Positions 7,011-10,565 of a stretch of 10,565 nucleotides of DNA are shown one piece after another. Below the pieces are notes generated by a model. That model searched no databases, was not told the DNA's origin, and worked only from the letters and a program-made list of their open reading frames with translations. This DNA comes from Paracoccaceae bacterium (GTDB taxonomy: Bacteria > Pseudomonadota > Alphaproteobacteria > Rhodobacterales > Rhodobacteraceae), in the NCBI GenBank assembly GCA_007119835.1, contig SKOX01000471.1:1-10565 (forward strand), in the 5' to 3' direction. Made by a program: the position numbers and the translations under genes. The stretch's first letter is position 1, and each line of letters opens with the position of its first letter.

Positions 7011-7508
7011 ATGGCCCAAGTCATCGACCGACCGCCCTATTCCTATCGCGACGACCCCTCGGTGCCCGCCTTCGACGATGCCGGCCCCGTCGCCTTCATG
7101 GACGGCGAGTGCGTGCTCTGCGCCGGCGGCGCGCGGACAATCGCCAAACTCGACCGCAAGCGCGAGTTCAGGATCTGCCCGGTCCAGTCGCCGCTCGGCA
7201 GCGCCGTCGTGCGCCACTACGGCCTCGAGCCCGGCGATCCGGAGACCTGGCTCTACCTCGAGGACGGCCGCGCCTGGAGCGGCATGGAGGCGATGATCCG
7301 CATCGGCGCGCGGCTCGGCGGCACCGGGCGGATCCTCGGATTCTTCCGCCTCTATCCGGCGCCCGTGCGCGAGTGGCTCTACCGCCGGATCGCACGGAGC
7401 CGCCACTGGTCCGGCCGCACCGACATGTGCGCCATCGCGGACCCCGAGTTGCAGGCCCGCCTCATGCTGACCGGCGACGAGGCCGACACCCGTCGGACCG
7501 CACCCTAA
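7011..7508 (+). CDS. DCC family (DUF393) thiol-disulfide oxidoreductase-like protein
   Basis: A 165-residue cytoplasmic-looking protein without signal peptide or membrane segments. The defining DCC motif is present as DGECVLC (31-37), giving a CxxC pair (C34, C37) right after a short beta strand (PVAFM). The C-terminal YRRIARSRHWSGRTDMC stretch (124-140) is also characteristic and contributes C140. Members are predicted to have a thioredoxin-like fold; the biochemical role is not established. The ATG at 7011 has no strong Shine-Dalgarno sequence, so a slightly different start is possible, though the sequence before the motif is typical in length. The gene lies 41 bases after the importer operon with no clear terminator between, so read-through expression is likely. 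A functional link with transport is not evident. Confidence 0.85.
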   Translation: MAQVIDRPPYSYRDDPSVPAFDDAGPVAFMDGECVLCAGGARTIAKLDRKREFRICPVQSPLGSAVVRHYGLEPGDPETWLYLEDGRAWSGMEAMIRIGARLGGTGRILGFFRLYPAPVREWLYRRIARSRHWSGRTDMCAIADPELQARLMLTGDEADTRRTAP

Positions 7509-7645
7509 CACCGGCTGCGGCCGCTCAAGACTAGTCGCTTCTCACGTCAGTGGCTTGCGGCGTGTCCAGATGTGGGCACGTCCGGAAGCAGGTCCGCTCC
7601 CCGGCATGAGGACGTAGCCGGCGCGGAAGTCGAGGCCGGCGCGCC
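7509..7645. other. Convergent intergenic region
   Basis: 137 bases between the ends of the DCC gene and the GST-family gene. I see no good bidirectional terminator. GCCGGCGCG is repeated directly at 7617-7625 and 7635-7643. Short ORFs cross it on both strands but show no recognisable protein features. Confidence 0.4.
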
Positions 7646-8260
7646 TCACGGCGGGGCGGTCGCGGCCATCGCGGGCCGCGCGAGGAAACCGTCCGCCCAG
7701 GCGGCGAGCGTCGCACGGCCCTCGCGCCACGTCCGGCCGCCAAGCCGGAAATCGACATAACCGATCGCGCAGCCGACGGCGATCTGGCCGGCGTCGAGCG
7801 GGCCGTTCAGGTGGGACATCCAGCGCCCCTCGATCGCGTCGAGCGTCCGCGCGATCTTGCTCCACTGCCCCTCCACCCACGGCTCGAACCGGATCGCCTC
7901 GGGCCGGAGACGCGCCTCGTAGACCATCAGCAGCGCCGCCTCCATGATCCCGTCGCCCGTCGCCTCGAGGGTAAGCGTCTCCCACTTGCGCGGCGGCGCG
8001 GGGTAGAGCCGCGGACCCGTCAGCGCGTCGAGATAGCGGCAGATCACCCGGCTGTCGTAGAGCGCCGGCCCGTCGGGGCGCTCGAGGCAGGGAACCTTGC
8101 CGAGCGGGTTGGCGCCGATCGGCGCCGTGCCAGGCTCGATCGGCGTCCCGCTCGCCGGCGAGAGCTCGACCTGATCGATCAGACCCGTCTCGTGGAGAAC
8201 GACCATCACCTTCCGCACGAAGGGCGAGGTCGGCGAGTGATGGAGACGCATCACGCCCAT
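7646..8260 (-). CDS. Glutathione S-transferase family protein
   Basis: 204 residues in the classic two-domain GST layout. The N-terminal thioredoxin-like domain opens with LHHSPTSPFVRKV, where the Ser residues are the likely thiol-activating positions. NPLGKVPCL (51-59) contains the cis-Pro after Val, and DSRVICRYLD (69-78) contains the Ser that binds the gamma-glutamyl part of glutathione. The C-terminal helical domain ends in QIAVGCAIGYVDFRLGG (159-175) and a FLARPAM tail, as in many uncharacterised proteobacterial GSTs. The substrate is unknown; detoxification or reductive thiol chemistry in the cytoplasm is the usual role. The start is uncertain: Met4 (8251) gives the N-terminus most typical of the family, and neither start has a good Shine-Dalgarno sequence. 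The gene starts nine bases after the stop of the upstream small gene, so coupling is likely. Confidence 0.9.
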   Translation of the reverse strand: MGVMRLHHSPTSPFVRKVMVVLHETGLIDQVELSPASGTPIEPGTAPIGANPLGKVPCLERPDGPALYDSRVICRYLDALTGPRLYPAPPRKWETLTLEATGDGIMEAALLMVYEARLRPEAIRFEPWVEGQWSKIARTLDAIEGRWMSHLNGPLDAGQIAVGCAIGYVDFRLGGRTWREGRATLAAWADGFLARPAMAATAPP

Positions 8261-8269
8261 GATGCCGAT

Positions 8270-8566
8270 TCAGGCCCGGCGGATGCGCAATCGGGCGAGG
8301 CCGGAGGCGTCGATCTCGATCCCGGGGCCCGTCGGGCCGAGGCGCACGACGCGGCGGAACCGGCCGTGGGCATGGACCGCCCGCTCCGCCTCCGCCCGGT
8401 GGGGCGCCGCCTCGAAGCCCTCGCCCATCGTGTCCAGCACGTTCTCGTGCTCGGCGATCTTCGGCTGCGAGGCCCGGCTGCGCGCGGCGTAGATTGCGAC
8501 GGCGGCGACGGCGCCGAGCCGCAGGGCGGCCCAGGCGAGGGGTGGCAGGGCGAGCGGCGCGGGCAT
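8270..8566 (-). CDS. Small membrane-anchored protein of unknown function
   Basis: 98 residues from the ATG at 8566, chosen because GGGAGAGG lies just upstream and because it places the hydrophobic segment at the N-terminus; a longer in-frame form starting at 8662 adds only an Arg/Ala-rich stretch. Residues 4-28 form one probable membrane helix, followed by a basic patch (AARSRASQPK), an acidic linker (HENVLDTMGEGFE) and a compact C-terminal beta-like segment with RVVRLGPTGPGIEIDASGLARLRIRR. The positive-inside rule suggests the tail faces the cytoplasm. I do not recognise a named domain; the shape resembles short conserved hypotheticals of Rhodobacterales-like genomes. It is the first gene of a unit with the GST-family gene and is divergent from the entericidin gene. 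Confidence 0.7.
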   Translation of the reverse strand: MPAPLALPPLAWAALRLGAVAAVAIYAARSRASQPKIAEHENVLDTMGEGFEAAPHRAEAERAVHAHGRFRRVVRLGPTGPGIEIDASGLARLRIRRA

Positions 8567-8601
8567 GACCTCTCCCAAGGTTCGGCGGCGGCCCGATGCG
8601 C

Positions 8602-8640
8602 CGCGGCAGGCATCAAGATAGCCGCGGCGAGCCTGCCGCG
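8602..8640. repeat. 10-base inverted repeat in the divergent promoter region
   Basis: CGCGGCAGGC (8602-8611) is perfectly repeated in inverse as GCCTGCCGCG (8631-8640), with a 19-base interval. The arms lie on either side of the candidate -10 of the leftward promoter, a geometry common for repressor operators. It could alternatively fold as a leader hairpin if transcription started further upstream. Confidence 0.55.
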
Positions 8641-8643
8641 CAA
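8615..8643 (-). promoter_or_regulatory. Candidate sigma70-type promoter for the small membrane protein / GST unit
   Basis: On the - strand TTGCGC (8643-8638) and TATCTT (8620-8615) are separated by exactly 17 bases, about 50 bases before the start codon at 8566. The -35 matches the consensus at three positions and the -10 at four. The arms of a 10-base inverted repeat overlap it. Confidence 0.4.
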
Positions 8644-8686
8644 ATGCCATGCGGGCGCGCACGGCGAAGTCCCTTGACGAGCCGGC

Positions 8687-8711
8687 GGAACCCGGCGGTG
8701 CAGGACGCGTT
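8687..8711 (+). promoter_or_regulatory. EcfG-type general stress response promoter of the entericidin gene
   Basis: GGAAC (8687-8691) and CGTT (8708-8711) are separated by 16 bases, matching the alphaproteobacterial EcfG consensus GGAAC-N16/17-CGTT without mismatch. It ends 35 bases before the start codon, so transcription would begin near 8718 and give a short leader containing the Shine-Dalgarno sequence. Entericidin-type lipoprotein genes are recurrent members of EcfG regulons, which fits. Confidence 0.7.
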
Positions 8712-8746
8712 GCGCCCAGACGTTATGCAAGGAAATGGAGGCCGCT

Positions 8747-8878
8747 ATGCTCTTTCGACTTCTCATCCCGATCCCGTTCATCTTCATGCTTTCCGGGTGC
8801 AACACGCTCCAGGGCGTCGGCCAGGACGTTGGCGCGGCCGGCGAGGCCATCGAGACCGAGGCCGCCCAGGCGCAGTAG
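8747..8878 (+). CDS. Entericidin A/B family small lipoprotein
   Basis: A 43-residue protein encoded directly behind the EcfG-type promoter, with GGAG 6 bases before the ATG. Residues 1-17 form a lipoprotein signal peptide with lipobox LSGC, so Cys18 should be lipidated and become the mature N-terminus. The mature part, CNTLQGVGQDVGAAGEAIE and a short Ala/Gln tail, is the entericidin pattern: a small amphipathic Gly/Ala-rich helix with acidic residues. In Escherichia coli the EcnA/EcnB pair is described as a stress-linked toxin-antidote system; in Alphaproteobacteria such genes are usually single and stress-induced, and their function is not settled. No second entericidin gene is seen nearby. 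Localisation is expected in the membrane facing the periplasm, with no Asp at +2 to retain it in the inner membrane. Confidence 0.88.
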   Translation: MLFRLLIPIPFIFMLSGCNTLQGVGQDVGAAGEAIETEAAQAQ

Positions 8879-8901
8879 CCAAAGCCCCGCAGGGAGCTGC
8901 C

Positions 8902-8936
8902 GGCGAGGGCTGGGTTGGCCGAGCGCGGCCCTCGCC
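8902..8936 (+). terminator. Probable hairpin terminator after the entericidin gene
   Basis: GGCGAGGGC (8902-8910) pairs perfectly with GCCCTCGCC (8928-8936) across a 17-base loop, 23 bases after the stop codon. Only a poor T-run (CTGTTGGGTCTT) follows, so termination may be partial. It would insulate the tRNA gene downstream. Confidence 0.45.
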
Positions 8937-8984
8937 CTGTTGGGTCTTGAACCCGACCGGTGATCGGCGTAACTCCCGCAGGGT

Positions 8985-9061
8985 CGGAGTGTAGCGCAGC
9001 CTGGTAGCGCACCTGCTTCGGGAGCAGGGGGTCGGAGGTTCGAATCCTCTCACTCCGACCA
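8985..9061 (+). tRNA. tRNA-Pro (anticodon CGG), CCA encoded
   Basis: A 77-base cloverleaf can be folded by eye. Acceptor CGGAGTG (8985-8991) pairs with CACTCCG (9051-9057), followed by A73 and an encoded CCA (9059-9061). The D stem is GCGC/GCGC. The anticodon stem CCTGC/GCAGG (9012-9016, 9024-9028) holds loop TTCGGGA with anticodon CGG at 9019-9021, reading the codon CCG. The T stem GGAGG/CCTCT has one G-U pair around TTCGAAT. C1-G72 with A73 is the usual bacterial tRNA-Pro identity. CCG is the expected main Pro codon in such GC-rich DNA. Confidence 0.96.
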
Positions 9062-9105
9062 TTCCCCTCTCCGAACCGCGCAGCGGCCATCCCGCCGCAC
9101 CGCCG

Positions 9106-9134
9106 TTGCAAGCCCGTGCGAAGGCGCCTATAGG
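9106..9134 (+). promoter_or_regulatory. Sigma70-type promoter of asd
   Basis: TTGCAA (9106-9111) and TATAGG (9129-9134) are separated by 17 bases, each with four consensus matches. The CTATAG-type -10 is common in GC-rich Alphaproteobacteria. It is flanked by GGCGCC on both sides (9123-9128 and 9134-9139). The predicted start near 9141 leaves a leader of about 20 bases with the GGAGGGG Shine-Dalgarno sequence at 9147-9153. Confidence 0.6.
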
Positions 9135-9162
9135 GCGCCGATCGCTGGAGGGGAATCTTTCG

Positions 9163-10185
9163 ATGGGCTACCGAGTTGCCGTCGTCGGCGCCACGGGCAA
9201 CGTGGGCCGCGAGATGCTCAATATCCTGGCCGAGCGGGAGTTCCCCGCCGACGAGGTGGTCGCGCTCGCCTCGCGCCGGTCGCTGGGCTCGGAGTGCTCC
9301 TACGGCGACAGGACCCTCAAGACCCTTGACCTCGACACCTTCGACTTCGCGGGCTGGGACATCGCGTTCTTCGCGATCGGGTCGGACGCGACCAAGCAGT
9401 ATGCGCCCAAGGCCGCGAAGGCGGGCTGCGTCGTGATCGACAACTCCTCGCTCTACCGGTACGACATGGATGTCCCCCTCATCGTGCCCGAGGTGAACCC
9501 CGACGCGATCGAGGGCTATGCCAAGAAGAACATCATCGCGAACCCGAACTGCTCGACGGCGCAGATGGTGGTCGCCCTGAAGCCGCTTCACGACCGGGCA
9601 CGGATCAAGCGTGTGGTCGTCGCCACCTACCAGTCCGTCTCGGGAACCGGCAAGGAGGCGATGGACGAGCTCTGGAGCCAGACCAAGGGCATCTACGTCC
9701 CCGGTCAGGAGGTCGAGCCCAAGGTCTACCCCAAGCAGATCGCCTTCAACGTCATCCCGCACATCGACACGTTCATGGAGGACGGCACGACGCGGGAGGA
9801 GTGGAAGATGGTCGTCGAGACCAAGAAGATCATCGACCCCTCGATCAAGGTGCACGCGACCTGCGTGCGGGTCCCGGTCTTCGTCGGCCACTCGGAGGCC
9901 GTGAACGTCGAGTTCGAGGACCCGATCGACGCCGACGAAGCCCGCGAGATCCTGCGCGAGTCGCCGGGGATCCTCGTCGTCGACAAGCGCGAGGCCGGCG
10001 GCTACGTCACGCCGGTCGAGTGCGTAGGCGAATACGCGACCTATGTCAGCCGCATCCGCGAGGACCCGACCGTCGACAACGGGCTGTCGATGTGGGTCGT
10101 CTCGGACAACCTCCGCAAGGGCGCGGCCCTCAACGCGGTCCAGATCGCGGAACTGCTCGGCCGGCGGATTCTGAAGAAGGGCTGA
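9163..10185 (+). CDS. asd: Aspartate-semialdehyde dehydrogenase
   Basis: Catalyses NADPH-dependent reduction of aspartyl-4-phosphate to aspartate semialdehyde, the branch-point step to lysine/diaminopimelate, threonine, methionine and isoleucine, in the cytoplasm. The 340-residue length is normal. ATG 9163 is chosen because GGAGGGG lies 9 bases upstream and because MGYRVAVVGATGNVG is the family N-terminus; the in-frame alternative at 9106 coincides with the -35. Motifs are the NADP-binding GATGNVG (9-15), NPNCSTAQM with catalytic Cys130, SVSGTGKEAMDEL (158-170), and RVPVFVGHSE with the acid-base His243. The sequence is of the bacterial branch that starts VGATGNVG and ends with NLRKGAALNAVQIAE (316-330). 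It appears to be a single-gene unit, between tRNA-Pro and a convergent gene. Confidence 0.97.
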   Translation: MGYRVAVVGATGNVGREMLNILAEREFPADEVVALASRRSLGSECSYGDRTLKTLDLDTFDFAGWDIAFFAIGSDATKQYAPKAAKAGCVVIDNSSLYRYDMDVPLIVPEVNPDAIEGYAKKNIIANPNCSTAQMVVALKPLHDRARIKRVVVATYQSVSGTGKEAMDELWSQTKGIYVPGQEVEPKVYPKQIAFNVIPHIDTFMEDGTTREEWKMVVETKKIIDPSIKVHATCVRVPVFVGHSEAVNVEFEDPIDADEAREILRESPGILVVDKREAGGYVTPVECVGEYATYVSRIREDPTVDNGLSMWVVSDNLRKGAALNAVQIAELLGRRILKKG

Positions 10186-10187
10186 CG

Positions 10188-10220
10188 GCCCGGGTTGCGC
10201 GCCGAGGACGTCGCCCGGGC
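10188..10220 (+). terminator. Possible terminator hairpin after asd
   Basis: GCCCGGG (10188-10194) pairs with CCCGGGC (10214-10220) over a 19-base loop just after the asd stop, followed by ATTGTT. The loop is long and the T-run short, so the call is weak, but some termination signal is expected between these convergent genes. Confidence 0.3.
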
Positions 10221-10274
10221 ATTGTTCGGCGACGGCTGCCGAGCGGCGGTTCGTCGACGCAGCCCGGCCCCGGC

Positions 10275-10565
10275 TCAGAACCGCTCGGCGCGGATCACCT
10301 CGCAGTCGCAGACCGAGACGATGCCGATGTGCCGCTCGAGCACTGCGAAGGCGGCGTCGAGCAGCGCGTCCTTCTTCTCGTCGCGCACGATGCAGACGAA
10401 CGCGACCAGGCCACCGGCGCGACTGACCTGGCCCTCGCGCGACCACTGGCCAGAAGCGCCGTTGCCGCCCATCACCGGCAGGATCGTGTAGCCCCTGACG
10501 CCGGCGCGGCTCAGGGCGTCCTCGAGGCGGCGCTGCATCGGCGCCTCGATGATGATCTCGACCCG
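10275..10565 (-). CDS. P-II-like (SbtB-type) regulatory protein, N-terminus beyond window edge
   Basis: 96 residues are visible and the frame stays open to base 10565, so an internal Met at 10538 is probably not the start: upstream codons read RVEIIIEAP, the first beta strand of a P-II-like ferredoxin fold. Then come a helix (MQRRLEDALSRAGVRG), GYTILPVMGGNGASGQW, a short loop with SREGQVSRAGG, the strand LVAFVCIVRDE, a helix with LLDAAFAVLERH, and the last strand IGIVSVCDCEVIRAERF. The order GYT-loop-strand-helix-strand matches P-II proteins, which bind adenine nucleotides and control transporters or enzymes by protein contact. It lacks the canonical GlnB/GlnK signature and conserved T-loop Tyr, and resembles SbtB/CPII-type P-II-like proteins associated with bicarbonate transport. 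The partner gene, if any, should lie to the right of the window. Fold assignment is fairly firm; the role is inferred. Confidence 0.7.
   Translation of the reverse strand, partial: RVEIIIEAPMQRRLEDALSRAGVRGYTILPVMGGNGASGQWSREGQVSRAGGLVAFVCIVRDEKKDALLDAAFAVLERHIGIVSVCDCEVIRAERF

Noticed and set aside
8674..8679. TTGACG as a sigma70 -35 for the entericidin gene
   Set aside because: No acceptable -10 lies 16-18 bases downstream, while a mismatch-free EcfG promoter overlaps the same stretch.
8784..9062. 92-codon - strand frame starting MVGVRGFEPPTPCSRSR
   Set aside because: This is the well-known spurious protein read from the antisense strand of a tRNA gene; it overlaps tRNA-Pro and the entericidin gene.
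8251..10446. 731-codon - strand open frame
   Set aside because: It lies antisense to asd, tRNA-Pro and the entericidin gene and overlaps the small membrane protein gene out of frame. Its translation is low-complexity Arg/Ala/Asp/Val typical of shadow frames in GC-rich DNA.
1..10565. CRISPR array, insertion sequence, prophage or defence system
   Set aside because: No regularly spaced repeats, transposase, integrase or phage-like genes were seen. The tRNA gene has no adjacent integrase and I saw no repeat of its 3' end in the window.

Overview
The window is very GC-rich chromosomal DNA that reads as Alphaproteobacteria. Evidence: dense genes with G/C-ending codons, a near-perfect EcfG-type (general stress response) promoter, a CTATAG-type -10 upstream of asd, and sequence styles typical of Rhodobacterales-like genomes. 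The class is fairly secure; the order is an inference. There is no sign of a phage, insertion sequence, CRISPR array or defence island. Most of the content is ordinary housekeeping and transport.

Layout. Positions 1-915 hold the 3' part of an endonuclease/exonuclease/phosphatase-family gene. Positions 1016-6969 hold a complete five-gene Dpp/Opp-type ABC importer operon on the + strand: periplasmic binding protein, two permeases and two ATPases. A DCC-family (DUF393) thiol protein follows 41 bases later and may be co-transcribed. Convergent to it, on the - strand, is a two-gene unit of a small membrane-anchored protein of unknown function followed by a glutathione S-transferase-family protein. 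Divergent from that unit is a 43-residue entericidin-type lipoprotein gene behind a GGAAC-N16-CGTT promoter. Then come tRNA-Pro(CGG), asd (aspartate-semialdehyde dehydrogenase) with its own promoter, and convergent to asd the 3' part of a small P-II-like regulator gene that runs off the right edge.

How the genes work together. The binding protein should capture a peptide-like ligand in the periplasm. The two permeases form the channel and the two ATPases, each with a C-terminal cysteine quartet, power import. Expression inside the operon looks tuned by RNA structure. A strong UUCG-capped hairpin follows the binding-protein gene. A hairpin-rich block of about 300 bases separates the two permease genes, while every downstream junction in the operon overlaps by 1-4 bases.

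The least ordinary items are that permease-gap block (bounded by CTGATG on both sides and carrying internal repeats), the EcfG-controlled entericidin, the divergent promoter with a 10-base inverted repeat around its -10, and the P-II-like protein, which resembles SbtB-type regulators more than GlnB/GlnK.
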